Numbered from the stretch's first letter, positions 25,185-34,234 are shown. The stretch: 64,000 bases of DNA from Neolewinella litorea (GCF_004803465.1 NZ_SRSF01000001.1:310501-374500); one strand, 5' to 3'. Notes: generated by a model not told the origin, from the letters alone. Program-made: numbers and translations.

Positions 25185-25999
25185 TGAAGGTCGTAGCGCT
25201 TTACCGTTATCCGATCAAAAGCCTCGGTGGCCAGTCGGTAGCCGCCCTGGAGCCCCGCGAAAGGGGATTTACCGGCGACCGCCGCTGGATGCTGATCGAC
25301 ACCCACGGGCGCTTCGTGTCCCAAAGGGAATATCCGCAGTTGGCCCGCTTCACGGCCGAGATATTGCCCGATAATGGACTCGGCATCCGCGAGCGGAGCT
25401 CCGCCGAATGGATGTGGAAAACCCAGGAGGCCCAACCCACGGGAGCACCCCAGATCATGGTCACGGTATGGGACGATACCTTCACCGCGACACTCGTGGA
25501 AACGCCTGCCGATTTCGGCGACCGCCTGGGACTTTCGGGGGTGCGCCTGGTGTATATGGATGCTGATTCCCGTCGCCCCGTTGATCAGCGTTACGCTGGC
25601 CCGGACGAGACCGTTAGTTTTGCCGACGGCTTTCCATACCTCATTGCCAGTACTGGCAGTCTGGCCGAACTTGGCCGCCGCTACGGCGAGGCCCTCGATA
25701 TGCTGCGGTTTCGACCCAACGTGGTAGTCAACAGTAGCGAAGCCTTCGCCGAAGACAACTGGGCTTCACTGTCCATCGGCGATCACAAATTTGACTTACC
25801 GAAACCGTGCGCCCGTTGCATCATGGTCACCAATGAACCGACGACCGGAGATCGCGATCCCCGCGTGCTGGCCAGTCTTGCCGCCTTCCGCAAGCGGGGC
25901 AATAAGGTGCTTTTTGGTGAGAACGCCCTGTGGAGAGGCGGTGTGGGTCCCGTCCGGCTCGGAGACACGGTGACGGTCACGGCCCGGAGATCGGACTGA
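25184..25999 (+). CDS. MOSC-domain protein with N-terminal beta-barrel domain
   Basis: 271 residues. The N-terminal MOSC_N barrel starts VVALYRYPIKSLGGQSV and has GDRRWMLID; the MOSC domain ends with DLPKPCARCIMVTNEPTTGD, where the first cysteine corresponds to the molybdenum-binding cysteine of mARC/YcbX proteins. These reduce N-hydroxylated compounds or sulfoxides using molybdenum cofactor. No ferredoxin domain is fused, unlike YcbX, so an external electron donor would be needed. Start overlaps the lysA stop by one base. Confidence 0.92.
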   Translation: MKVVALYRYPIKSLGGQSVAALEPRERGFTGDRRWMLIDTHGRFVSQREYPQLARFTAEILPDNGLGIRERSSAEWMWKTQEAQPTGAPQIMVTVWDDTFTATLVETPADFGDRLGLSGVRLVYMDADSRRPVDQRYAGPDETVSFADGFPYLIASTGSLAELGRRYGEALDMLRFRPNVVVNSSEAFAEDNWASLSIGDHKFDLPKPCARCIMVTNEPTTGDRDPRVLASLAAFRKRGNKVLFGENALWRGGVGPVRLGDTVTVTARRSD

Positions 26000-26008
26000 T
26001 CGCTACGC

Positions 26009-27262
26009 CTACTTGGTAGCTTCTGCGGTGGTCGCTTGTAATTCCGCCAGTTTCGGGTGCTTGCTGTCGGTCACGGCGGCTTTAACGAGGTGCTCCTGTG
26101 CCTTGCCAAATTCCCCCCGCTGTACGTATAGGTCGGCCAGCAAACGGTTCACGTCGATGTTGTTTGGGCGTCGCTCGTACTCTTCTTCCAGGTATTCCAG
26201 GGCCTTGTCGTAGTCCTCGTAAATATCCTGGTAGACTGTCGCGTATTCCAGATCCATATTGTGGCCGCTGTCTACGTCGTCCTGCAACATGGCCATAATT
26301 TCCTTTTTGGTGGCGGTCAGTTCTTCCTCCCGGCCTTGGATCTTGTACAGCTTGGCCAGGTCGACGTAGAAACCTACTTCCGGAATAATGGACCGGGCTT
26401 CCTCCAGCAGTCGTTCGGCCTCTTCGTAGTTTTTCTCATCCATTGCCAGTTCCGCTTGGGCGGCCACGGCGAAGGGGTAGTTCGGGCGTTCACGGAGAAT
26501 GATGGCGTATTCCTGGGCGGCGTTTTCGGGTTGCCCGTACCGGTGGTAGAGTTGACCCAGGGTCAGTCTGGCCCAGGCGGTGGATTCGTAACCGGGGGCT
26601 CCGGCCCGCACGGCCCGCTTCATGGCATCGATGGCGCCTTCCACGTCGCCGTGGATTTCCCGCAGGTAAGAGGCGCGGCTGTACGACCGCAGGTCGGGGC
26701 GAATCTCGTTCATCTTGTCCGCCGCCTTTACGGCCGCTTCGTAGTTGCCCAGTTCAACGTTGGCGTCCACGATTGCGCCGTAAACCTGCGCATTGTAGGG
26801 GTTAATGCTCACGGCGGACCTGGCCACGGCCAGGGCTTCCGAGAATTCGTGCTGCGACAACAGGACGCCGGCCTTGGTCGACAGGGCATCAAATTCCAGG
26901 TTCGGATCTTTTGGTCCCTTGTGGTTAAGCTCAAGGGCTTCATCCAGCAACTTCAGCGCGGCGGGGTAGTAGTGTCCGTGCTCACCGGTCACGCGGGCCT
27001 CGTTGATGAAAATTTTGGCGATGGTGATTCTCGGCTCGATCGCGTCGGGGTCTTCCAGCCGGAGTTTTCCCACCATTTGGGAATACCCACTTTGCGTCTG
27101 GTCCCATTCCGCCGTGGTTTGCAGGGCGTCGGGGCGCGGGAGCAATGCCGGGATGTCAAGCTGGTCCTCCGGTGCATCAGCGGTTTCCGTCGAAGACGAA
27201 TCGCAGGCGGTAAAGAGGAGGAACAGGACCGCAATAGGGGCCAACAGCATAGGCTTTATCAT
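26009..27262 (-). CDS. TPR-repeat lipoprotein
   Basis: 417 residues. Lipoprotein signal peptide with the lipobox LFTAC at residues 16-20, then an acidic linker and about eight TPR-like helical pairs from residue 55 to the end (for example LGQLYHRYGQPENAAQEYAIIL and LLADLYVQRGEFGKAQEHLV). Probably attached to a membrane and exposed to the periplasm. It lies downstream of the two DUF4331 genes but behind a strong terminator hairpin (27292-27329), so it either has its own promoter or receives read-through. Function unknown; TPR proteins serve as scaffolds. Confidence 0.85.
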   Translation of the reverse strand: MIKPMLLAPIAVLFLLFTACDSSSTETADAPEDQLDIPALLPRPDALQTTAEWDQTQSGYSQMVGKLRLEDPDAIEPRITIAKIFINEARVTGEHGHYYPAALKLLDEALELNHKGPKDPNLEFDALSTKAGVLLSQHEFSEALAVARSAVSINPYNAQVYGAIVDANVELGNYEAAVKAADKMNEIRPDLRSYSRASYLREIHGDVEGAIDAMKRAVRAGAPGYESTAWARLTLGQLYHRYGQPENAAQEYAIILRERPNYPFAVAAQAELAMDEKNYEEAERLLEEARSIIPEVGFYVDLAKLYKIQGREEELTATKKEIMAMLQDDVDSGHNMDLEYATVYQDIYEDYDKALEYLEEEYERRPNNIDVNRLLADLYVQRGEFGKAQEHLVKAAVTDSKHPKLAELQATTAEATK

Positions 27263-27291
27263 AGTGGAATATTATAAAATTTAAAATAATA

Positions 27292-27329
27292 AAGCGCGGC
27301 ACCAGGTCAAAAACCCGAGTGCCACGCTT
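27292..27329 (-). terminator. Rho-independent terminator after the first DUF4331 gene
   Basis: Read on the minus strand, AAGCG.GGCAC and GTGCC.CGCTT form an 11-position stem with one mismatch, followed by a T-rich tail (TTTATTATTTTAAATTTT). Confidence 0.75.
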
Positions 27330-27352
27330 CAGTAAAATACGGTCAAATGATC

Positions 27353-29425
27353 CTAGTTGGTTTTAACCATGCGCAGGGTCTGCAGAATCTTACCGCTGCC
27401 ATTGCTGACTACGGCGAAGTACAGTCCTTCGGGGAGTTGGTTCAGGCGAACGTCGATCTGGTGTTCTCCGGCGGGAAGTACTTCCTTGGCCAGGTTCTCC
27501 AGTTTCCGGCCGTTCACGTCGTAGAGGTCTACACTGACTGCGGCGGCTTCACGAACGTGGAGTTTAATGGTCGTCTGGTTCCGGAAGGGGTTGGGGAAGT
27601 TGACGCCAACCACGTTGGGGGCGTTCATACCAATTCCTTCTTCGGGCAGGGCACCGGCCGTAGAGTTCGGACGAAGGGCTCCGCTGCACTCCCCTTTGCC
27701 GCTGTGGGGCAGGGCGAGGTAAGGGAATTCAGACCGGAAGGGTTCGTCGTTCATTTCTACCCCGGTGGTGTAGCTGAGAACACTCACCAGATCCGCGGTA
27801 ACCGGACTGTCGTCTTCCGACGGATCGTAGTCGTCGTAGAAGAGGCCTACTGCGGCCAGTACTACACCCGACACGGCTTGCAGTTCGATGCGGGTCACGT
27901 CATCCTCCAGGCGGCGTCCATTGGGGAAGCCATCCATGTTGGGGATCAGTTGCAGGGAGTCGCTACCGTTGAATCGGGGGTCGGTCAGACCAAGAACCGC
28001 GGCCTGTACCAGGCCCAGGGAACTGAAGTCGTCGGACTCACGCGGGGTGACGGGCACAGCCATGTTCAGCCGCAGCATATCTCCGCCGCTCGGCAGGAAG
28101 TTGTTGATGAACGGTTTGCCGGTTGCCAGCGGGTTGCCGGCGGGTTTGCCGGTAGCCAGTTGGTAGGGCGGGAAGTTGGGTACTCCGGTATGGAAGATGG
28201 GCCAAAGGTCCACCGAGCGCGGCTTATTGGCGCCAGGTAGCAACAGGTTGCCAAAGATTTCATCATCCAGTGCGGTGCCGTCGAGGACCTCGTTTCCTTT
28301 GAGGATAAAGAGTCCGTCGGCTCCGTTCGTGAAGTCAACCGGTCCGAGCACCGTGTAGCTCGCCTCCTGAATACGCAGGGGTGCGAAGGCCGGTACGGCG
28401 CCCCCGAACAGGTCGTCGTCCATATAGAGGGCGAGTTCCGGATTGTAGAAGTACCGATCAAAGATGGTATCCCGTGCTTCGTCGTAGGGGGTGCAGGCAT
28501 TCCAGAAGTCCTTCATACCTATCGGAATGATGGCTTCGTTGGTCAGGGGCATACCCAGACGGCTCACCTGGATGTACTGGCTGTCGACCACTTCAGCTTT
28601 GGTGCCGTCGGTCTGCAGGATGCGGACGCGCGGGCGGCTGGCGGAAGCCCATACGCCGATCACGAAGTCGCCGTCCAGGATGTTGTCCGGCGTACCGTCT
28701 ACACCATCCTTGAGCAGTTCGGTGATGGGTACGTTCAGTACCAACGCATTGGTGTTGAAGCAGGCAAGGCCGTCGATGGGGTCCTCCTCCTGGCGGGGGG
28801 CATTGCCCAGGTCAAAGATGCCGCCCAGGTCAACGAAGAAGGGGTCATCCACCGGTCCGGCGAATACCTCAATTCCGTTGCTGGTGGTCTGGATCGTCGA
28901 GTTGGAGTAGGAGGCGTAGCTCTCCTCACCTAATCCTACAGGCGATTCGATGGAGCGGGGGCCAATGTTGGGCGCCGGCACATCACCGTTTGCGACCAGT
29001 ACCGTGCTGTTACCGTCGTTGTCGATCTGCTCGAGGGTGTAGGTCGTCTTCAGGTTTTGTTTTCCGAGGCGGATGTTGAAGAAGGTGGTAGGATCTTCGT
29101 TCGTGCGACGGAAGGTAAACCGATAGATGATGTCGTCACCGGTAGTAGCCACATCGTTATCCACGTGGATCTCGTAGCGGATGTCTTCCCCGAAATGGTA
29201 CCAGTTGGGTCCGCCGTGGGGAAGTTGCATGGGGATGTAGGTGGCGATCAGCGTGACCATGTCCGGATTGTCCGGAGACCGGAAGGCGTAAACGTCGACG
29301 TTGTCGGCCAGGGGGTCATCCGCGATCAGCGGGGCTTCGCGGTGTGAAGAGGCGTAGGCCGCCGACGCCAGCAGCAGGGCCAGCAGTAGCAGTACGCCAC
29401 GATTGATTGATTGAATGGATGTCAT
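27353..29425 (-). CDS. DUF4331 protein with type IX secretion C-terminal sorting domain
   Basis: 690 residues. Signal peptide (cut near ASAAYA, about 25), then the DUF4331 hallmark SSHREAPLIADDPLADN with VDVYAF. The domain runs to about residue 590. The last about 85 residues form a type A sorting domain: NFPNPFRNQTTIKLHV, VDLYDVNGRKLENL and LPEGLYFAVVSN, ending in basic VKTN. It should therefore be exported across the outer membrane by the type IX system. DUF4331 has no established function. It is paralogous to the next gene upstream (29493-31247), with long near-identical stretches such as VDLWPIFHTGVPNFPPYQL. Confidence 0.92.
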   Translation of the reverse strand: MTSIQSINRGVLLLLALLLASAAYASSHREAPLIADDPLADNVDVYAFRSPDNPDMVTLIATYIPMQLPHGGPNWYHFGEDIRYEIHVDNDVATTGDDIIYRFTFRRTNEDPTTFFNIRLGKQNLKTTYTLEQIDNDGNSTVLVANGDVPAPNIGPRSIESPVGLGEESYASYSNSTIQTTSNGIEVFAGPVDDPFFVDLGGIFDLGNAPRQEEDPIDGLACFNTNALVLNVPITELLKDGVDGTPDNILDGDFVIGVWASASRPRVRILQTDGTKAEVVDSQYIQVSRLGMPLTNEAIIPIGMKDFWNACTPYDEARDTIFDRYFYNPELALYMDDDLFGGAVPAFAPLRIQEASYTVLGPVDFTNGADGLFILKGNEVLDGTALDDEIFGNLLLPGANKPRSVDLWPIFHTGVPNFPPYQLATGKPAGNPLATGKPFINNFLPSGGDMLRLNMAVPVTPRESDDFSSLGLVQAAVLGLTDPRFNGSDSLQLIPNMDGFPNGRRLEDDVTRIELQAVSGVVLAAVGLFYDDYDPSEDDSPVTADLVSVLSYTTGVEMNDEPFRSEFPYLALPHSGKGECSGALRPNSTAGALPEEGIGMNAPNVVGVNFPNPFRNQTTIKLHVREAAAVSVDLYDVNGRKLENLAKEVLPAGEHQIDVRLNQLPEGLYFAVVSNGSGKILQTLRMVKTN

Positions 29426-29441
29426 GATTGTTTATGATAGG

Positions 29442-29463
29442 CTCCGGCACCGAAGTGCCGGAG
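29442..29463 (-). terminator. UUCG-capped hairpin between the two DUF4331 genes
   Basis: On the minus strand CTCCGGCAC-TTCG-GTGCCGGAG: a perfect 9-bp stem closed by the very stable C(UUCG)G tetraloop, 29 bases after the upstream DUF4331 stop. No T run follows, so it may reduce read-through or protect the mRNA 3' end rather than fully terminate. Confidence 0.6.
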
Positions 29464-29492
29464 AGGCCAGTTAGATGGATTCCCGATTGTGC

Positions 29493-31247
29493 TTACTCAG
29501 CAAAATTGGTGTGGTCTACTTCCGTGCCGCGCCACGGAATGGCTACGTAAGGGAAGGTAGTGCGGAAGGGTACGTCGTTTGACTCTACTTCCGTGGTGTA
29601 GCCCAGCACGTTGAGCAGGGCGGGGGTTACGGGGCTTCCGCCGCCGTCCAGGTCGTAGTCGTCGTAGAACAGTCCCACCGCGGCAAGCACGATTCCGGAA
29701 ACGGCCTGCAGTTCGATGCGGGTCACGTCATCCTCCAGGCGGCGTCCGTTAGGGAAACCGTCCATGTTGGGGATCATCTGCAGTGAATCACTGCTGAAGG
29801 CTGCATCCGTCAGGCCGAGAACGGCTGCCTGCACCAATCCCAGCGAACTGAAGTTGTCGCTGTTGCGGGGTGTAGGGGGCACGGCCATATTCAGGCGCAG
29901 CATGTCACCACCGTTGGGCAGGAAGTTGTTGATGAAGGGTTTGCCGGGAGCCAGGGGATTTCCCGCGGGTTTTCCGGTGGCCAGTTGGTAGGGCGGGAAG
30001 TTGGGTACTCCCGTGTGGAAGATGGGCCAAAGGTCGACCGACCGGGGCTGTCCGGGGCCGGGCAGCAACAGGGTTCCAAAAACGTCGTCATCCAGGGCGG
30101 TGCCATCCAATACGGCATTTCCTTTAAGGATGAAGAGTCCGTCGGCACCATTGGAGAAATCCACGTTACCGAGCAGGGTAGGACTCTGTTCCTGGATACG
30201 CAGGGGTGCGAAAGCGGGAACGGCGGCGGCAAAGAATGCCGTGTCCATGTAAAGGGCAAGCTCCGGGTTGTAGAAGTACTTGTCCAGCACAGTGTCGCGC
30301 AGTTCGTCGTAGGGCGTAATGGCGTTCCAGTAGTCCTTCATTCCGATAGGAATGACGGCCTCATTGGTGAGGGGCATGCCCAGGCGGCTTACCTGTACGA
30401 AACGGCCGTCGTCGACTACATCACCGTCGCGGTACAGGGTACGTACCGAGCGGCGGCTGGCCGAAGCCCACACGCCAATGACGAAATCGCCGTCCAGTAT
30501 GCTGGAGGGCCGGGCGGCGGAACCCGCTTTTTTCAGGGTGCTGATCGGCACCTTGATGGCGAGGGTATGCACGTTGAATTGGGCCAGACCGTCGCGGCTG
30601 ATGTCGTCTTCTCCTTGCCGGGGGCTGTCGCCCAGGTCGAAGATGCCGCCAAGGTCAACAAAGAAAGGATCGTCGGAGGGGCCGGCGAACACCATCTCGC
30701 CGGTGGTGGCTTGGGTGATGGCGTTTTCCCACAAATTCTCGTAGTCGGCATTCAGACCCACGCCACTTTCGATCGAGCGTGGCCCGATGTTATAGGGTGG
30801 GACAATACCGTTCTCCACGATCGTTATGAAAGTCTCTCCGCCGTCCATGCTGCGTTCCAGCGTATAGGTGGCTTTGATGTTCTCGGCGCCGAGGCGGATG
30901 TTGAAGAAGGTAGTGGGGTCTTCGTTCACCCGGGTGAAGGTGAAGCGGTAGGTGATTTCGTCGCCGGGTACGGAGGCGTCGTTGTCGACGTGGATCTCGT
31001 AGCGGATGTCTTCCCCGAACGTATAGTAGTTGGGGCCGCCCTGGGGCAGTTGCATCGGAATGTAGCTGGCGATAAGGGTCACCGTGGAGGGGTCGTCGGG
31101 ACTGACGAACGCGTAAACGTCGGTGTTGTCGGCCAAGGGATCGTCGGCAATCAGGGGAGCCTCACGGTGCGAGGAGGCGATGCTTACCTGAGTAACGGCG
31201 AAAAACATGATCAGACAACCCACCCAGCGAAGTAATAATGTACTCAT
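29493..31247 (-). CDS. DUF4331 protein without sorting domain
   Basis: 584 residues. The signal peptide MSTLLLRWVGCLIMFFAVTQ is followed by the hallmark SSHREAPLIADDPLADNTD. The sequence follows its neighbour through the whole DUF4331 domain and stops at the end of that domain, with no type IX C-terminal domain. It would stay in the periplasm or reach the outside by another route. The two genes look like a tandem duplication in which one copy lost or gained the sorting domain. The upstream region (31248-31460) is AT-rich; I found no exact TAnnTTTG element there. Confidence 0.92.
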   Translation of the reverse strand: MSTLLLRWVGCLIMFFAVTQVSIASSHREAPLIADDPLADNTDVYAFVSPDDPSTVTLIASYIPMQLPQGGPNYYTFGEDIRYEIHVDNDASVPGDEITYRFTFTRVNEDPTTFFNIRLGAENIKATYTLERSMDGGETFITIVENGIVPPYNIGPRSIESGVGLNADYENLWENAITQATTGEMVFAGPSDDPFFVDLGGIFDLGDSPRQGEDDISRDGLAQFNVHTLAIKVPISTLKKAGSAARPSSILDGDFVIGVWASASRRSVRTLYRDGDVVDDGRFVQVSRLGMPLTNEAVIPIGMKDYWNAITPYDELRDTVLDKYFYNPELALYMDTAFFAAAVPAFAPLRIQEQSPTLLGNVDFSNGADGLFILKGNAVLDGTALDDDVFGTLLLPGPGQPRSVDLWPIFHTGVPNFPPYQLATGKPAGNPLAPGKPFINNFLPNGGDMLRLNMAVPPTPRNSDNFSSLGLVQAAVLGLTDAAFSSDSLQMIPNMDGFPNGRRLEDDVTRIELQAVSGIVLAAVGLFYDDYDLDGGGSPVTPALLNVLGYTTEVESNDVPFRTTFPYVAIPWRGTEVDHTNFAE

Positions 31248-31351
31248 ATGTGCTGTTGTTGGTTTGTGAAAATAAAGGGCACGAGCGCGTACCCTCTGTT
31301 GTAGGTACGTCGATCTATACCGCTACGGATTTAGGAAAAGACTTGTTCGTG

Positions 31352-31378
31352 AAAATATTTTAAATCGAAAAATATTTT
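31352..31378. repeat. Two AAAATATTTT palindromes in the AT-rich gap upstream of DUF4331
   Basis: The self-complementary 10-mer AAAATATTTT occurs at 31352-31361 and 31369-31378, centres 17 bases apart. The 213-base gap (31248-31460) is one of two strongly AT-rich pieces in the window and otherwise shows nothing I can name. It may be a regulator or nucleoid-protein site; chance is possible in AT-rich DNA. Confidence 0.35.
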
Positions 31379-31460
31379 GCTAACAAAACCGTTAACCAAA
31401 TTATCCTTCGCTAAAATGATGGTATAACCGGCGCAGGCGATTGGCCTAATTGGCAGGGGG

Positions 31461-32198
31461 CTAATCGAATTGCCGCAGGAATCGCCGCACGGCGGCGGGC
31501 GTAACGGCCTCCCGTTCGTATTCCGGCAAACCCGGAATGCCCATGTAAACTTCCTGATTGCGGTGGATCATCCGGCTTTCCATTCGGTCAAAAGCCGTGG
31601 CGTGGAACTCACGGGCATCGGTCAGATCAATGATCTGTTTGACGTTCTCCGGGGTAATGCCGCACCCCGGCATGATCGTGATCCGGTCGCCCGCCCGTTC
31701 GATGAGTTCCCGGATCAGGGCAATGCCCTCCGGCACCGTGCTACGTTGTCCGGAAGTAAGGATTCGGTCCACCCCCAGGGCGGCCAGCTCTTCCAGCGTT
31801 TCCAGGGGGTCCAAACAAACATCGAAGGCCCGGTGGAAGGTCGTCTGCATCGGTCCGGCGGCCTTGACCATGCGTTGCACCTGCGCGCGCGCCACATGCC
31901 CTTCCGGCGTAAGCATACCGAAAACCACTCCCGTTATCCCGAGGTCGCGAAAGGCGTGAATGTCGCGTTCCATCGCATCCAGCTCCCGCGAACTGTAGTC
32001 AAAATCTCCCCCTCGTGGGCGGATCATGGCCATAATTTCGATGCCGGCCTCCAGGCTCGCGGCCACCGTTCCATAGCTGGGTGTGAGGCCGCCCTCGATC
32101 AGTGCGGCACATAATTCCACCCGGTCGGCCCCGCCGGCCTGCGCGGCGAAAACGTCGTCAACACCCTGGAGGCATACCTCAAAGAGGGGTCTATCCAT
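31461..32198 (-). CDS. cutC: CutC family protein
   Basis: 245 residues, TIM-barrel fold. Shows FEVCLQGVDDVFAAQAGGADRVELC at the N-terminus (split here as FEVCLQGV and GGADRVELC), MIRPRGGDF, GVVFGMLT and TFHRAFDVC, all typical of CutC. The family was named for copper homeostasis in E. coli, but its enzymatic role remains unsettled. The ATG at 32198 overlaps the end of the asparaginase-like gene by 8 bases. The frame upstream to 32303 is a shadow. It is the last gene of a three-gene unit with aspartylglucosaminidase and agmatine deiminase. Confidence 0.94.
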   Translation of the reverse strand: MDRPLFEVCLQGVDDVFAAQAGGADRVELCAALIEGGLTPSYGTVAASLEAGIEIMAMIRPRGGDFDYSSRELDAMERDIHAFRDLGITGVVFGMLTPEGHVARAQVQRMVKAAGPMQTTFHRAFDVCLDPLETLEELAALGVDRILTSGQRSTVPEGIALIRELIERAGDRITIMPGCGITPENVKQIIDLTDAREFHATAFDRMESRMIHRNQEVYMGIPGLPEYEREAVTPAAVRRFLRQFD

Positions 32199-33195
32199 TG
32201 CGCGGAATTTTGCTGTCCGGCACCACCATGCGGTTGCCCGCGTCGGCGGTGTAAACTGCGTAATCAAAATCGGGGTGGATGCAGTAGCCACCGGTTGTCC
32301 CATCCTTGGCCAGGGCGATGAAACCTACCTGAATTTCCCGGTAATCGGGATTTTTGGCGATCACCCGTTCCACGGCCAGGCGGCAGGCTTCGGTGGGGGA
32401 GTGTCCCTGCCGCATCAGTTCTACCACCAGAAAGGAGCCGCACGCCCTCACTACCGCTTCGCCCCAGCCGGTAGCCGTGGCGGCTCCGACTTCGTTGTCT
32501 GCGTATAGCCCGGCACCCACGATCGGCGAATCGCCCACGCGCCCGTGGTATTTATAGGCCGCACCGCTGGTGGTGCAAGCGGCCGCAAGATGACCGTCCT
32601 GGTCCAGGGTCAGCAGTCCGATCGTATCGTGGTTCTCCACGTTGATCGGGGGACGGTATCCGGGGTTCTCCGCTTTCCATTTTTTCCATTCCCGTTCGCT
32701 CTCCTCGGTAAGAAGATTGGTGGTAGTAAAGCCTTCCGCGAGGGCAAACTGCCGCGCGCCTTCCCCGGCCAACATCACGTGGGGTGTATTTTCCATCACG
32801 CGCCGCGCCACCGAAATCGGATGCAGAATATCCTGTAAGGCCATCACGCTACCGCAGTCGCCGGCCCCGTCCATGATGGCCGCATCGAGGGTGACGATGC
32901 CATCGCGGTCAGGCCGGCCACCAATGCCTACGGTGCTGACCTCAGGATCGGCTTCAGTGATCTTTACGCCCGTCTCGGCCGCGTCGAGTGCATTGCCCCC
33001 CGCCTGCAGCACCTTCCAGGCGGCTTCGTTGGCGGCCAGACCGTGTTGCCAGGTAGAAATCACGACAGGTCCTCCGGGTCCGGACACGGCGCTTGGCGCA
33101 TCGGGGTCGGAATCGGCACAGGCCGTTACCACCGCGGCGGCTGAGAGGGCGACGGGCACGCGGTGGAGGAAATTGCGGCGGGTAACCGGTTTCAT
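32191..33195 (-). CDS. N4-(beta-N-acetylglucosaminyl)-L-asparaginase family, exported
   Basis: 334 residues, Ntn-hydrolase of the glycosylasparaginase/isoaspartyl peptidase family. The precursor should cleave itself before the Thr in NHDTIGLLTLDQDG (near residue 191), which becomes the nucleophile. Other conserved parts: GGNALDAAETGV, GIGGRPDRDGIVTLDA, GRVGDSPIVGAGLYADN and ATATGWGE. The N-terminus TRRNFLHRV has a twin-arginine motif and ends in VVTAC, so it may be a Tat-exported lipoprotein. It would release glycan-linked asparagine outside the cytoplasm. It starts 3 bases after the agmatine deiminase stop. Confidence 0.92.
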   Translation of the reverse strand: MKPVTRRNFLHRVPVALSAAAVVTACADSDPDAPSAVSGPGGPVVISTWQHGLAANEAAWKVLQAGGNALDAAETGVKITEADPEVSTVGIGGRPDRDGIVTLDAAIMDGAGDCGSVMALQDILHPISVARRVMENTPHVMLAGEGARQFALAEGFTTTNLLTEESEREWKKWKAENPGYRPPINVENHDTIGLLTLDQDGHLAAACTTSGAAYKYHGRVGDSPIVGAGLYADNEVGAATATGWGEAVVRACGSFLVVELMRQGHSPTEACRLAVERVIAKNPDYREIQVGFIALAKDGTTGGYCIHPDFDYAVYTADAGNRMVVPDSKIPRNG

Positions 33196-33198
33196 GGC

Positions 33199-34200
33199 TC
33201 AGGATTTGGTCAGCTGTTTCCAGTCTGGTATATGCATGGTAAGGCAATGGAGGGCACCGTGCTGCTCTACGAAAGGTAAGCAGTTTACCCCCACCACCCG
33301 GTAGGAGCCGTGATCGGCAAGAATGTCAAGCGCCGACTGATCCGCTTCGGTTCCGTACGTGGGCACGAAGATGGTACCGTTGCTAATGAGAAAATTGGCG
33401 TAGGAAGCCGGCAAGCGGTGACCGTCCAGGCGGCTGCTGACCTGTCCGGCCCACGGCAGTTCCACCAGTTGGTAATCGTTGGCCTGGCTTTCCAGCTGCC
33501 GCTTCATAGCGGAAAAATCCGCGTGCTGCGGGTCGCTGGTCGGGGGTGGACCAACGTAAGCGATGGTGCGGGGGTCAAGGAAGCGCGCCACGGTATCTAT
33601 GTGTGCATCCGTGTCGTCGCCCAGCAATTCCCCGTAGTCCAGCCAAATTACCCGTTCGGCTCCCAGGTTGCGCTGGAGCATGTCCGCTGCCTCAGCCTTG
33701 TCCTTATAATCGTTGCGTCCGTCGGAGAGCAGGCACCGTGAGGTGGTGAGCAAGGTCCCCCGGCCGTCGCTTTCGATTGACCCGCCTTCCAGCACGGCGG
33801 CAATCCGTTCGTACCCGGCCGTGGGGAACAGTTCGCGGTGGAGACGTTCGGGCAGCTCGTTGTCGCGCCGGGCGTCGAATTTTCCACCCCAACCGTTGAA
33901 GGTGAAATCCAGCAGGGTAGGGGTGCCGTTGACCACCGTGATCGGCCCGGAGTCCCGGATCCAGCAGTCGTCGGTGGGCAGGAAGCTGACCGACCCCGCG
34001 TAGCGATCGGCGTAGCGTGTGTAATGTTCCCGGTCGCCGACGACCATTTGGGTCGGACACACCTGCTGAACGGCGTTGGCGGCCTCGATCATCGCTTCGG
34101 AGGCGGCGTCCAGTACTTCCCCCCAATCGCCCGCTCGGCGCGGGAAGGAGAACAGTACCATTTGTTGCGGCTCCCATTCTGCCGGCAAACGTCTCATCAT
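33199..34200 (-). CDS. aguA: Agmatine deiminase family protein
   Basis: 333 residues, penta-propeller guanidine-modifying fold. Converts agmatine to N-carbamoylputrescine. Motifs: MPAEWEPQ-like start (RRLPAEWEPQ), TDDCWIRDSGPI (about 76-87), GGSIESDGRGTLLTT, DTDAHIDTVARF with the catalytic His, and HGALHCLTM with the nucleophilic Cys near residue 322. Two adjacent ATGs (34200, 34197) can serve as start. It is the first gene of the unit aguA - glycosylasparaginase - cutC and is divergent from the FGE lipoprotein. Confidence 0.93.
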   Translation of the reverse strand: MMRRLPAEWEPQQMVLFSFPRRAGDWGEVLDAASEAMIEAANAVQQVCPTQMVVGDREHYTRYADRYAGSVSFLPTDDCWIRDSGPITVVNGTPTLLDFTFNGWGGKFDARRDNELPERLHRELFPTAGYERIAAVLEGGSIESDGRGTLLTTSRCLLSDGRNDYKDKAEAADMLQRNLGAERVIWLDYGELLGDDTDAHIDTVARFLDPRTIAYVGPPPTSDPQHADFSAMKRQLESQANDYQLVELPWAGQVSSRLDGHRLPASYANFLISNGTIFVPTYGTEADQSALDILADHGSYRVVGVNCLPFVEQHGALHCLTMHIPDWKQLTKS

Positions 34201-34234
34201 TCGTATTTTGGGGCAATATCGTTTTTATCCCCTT

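Noticed and set aside
29985-31235. 416-codon open frame antisense to the second DUF4331 gene
   Set aside because: Shadow; the sense frame has the DUF4331 hallmark and a signal peptide, and a similar shadow exists opposite the paralogue.
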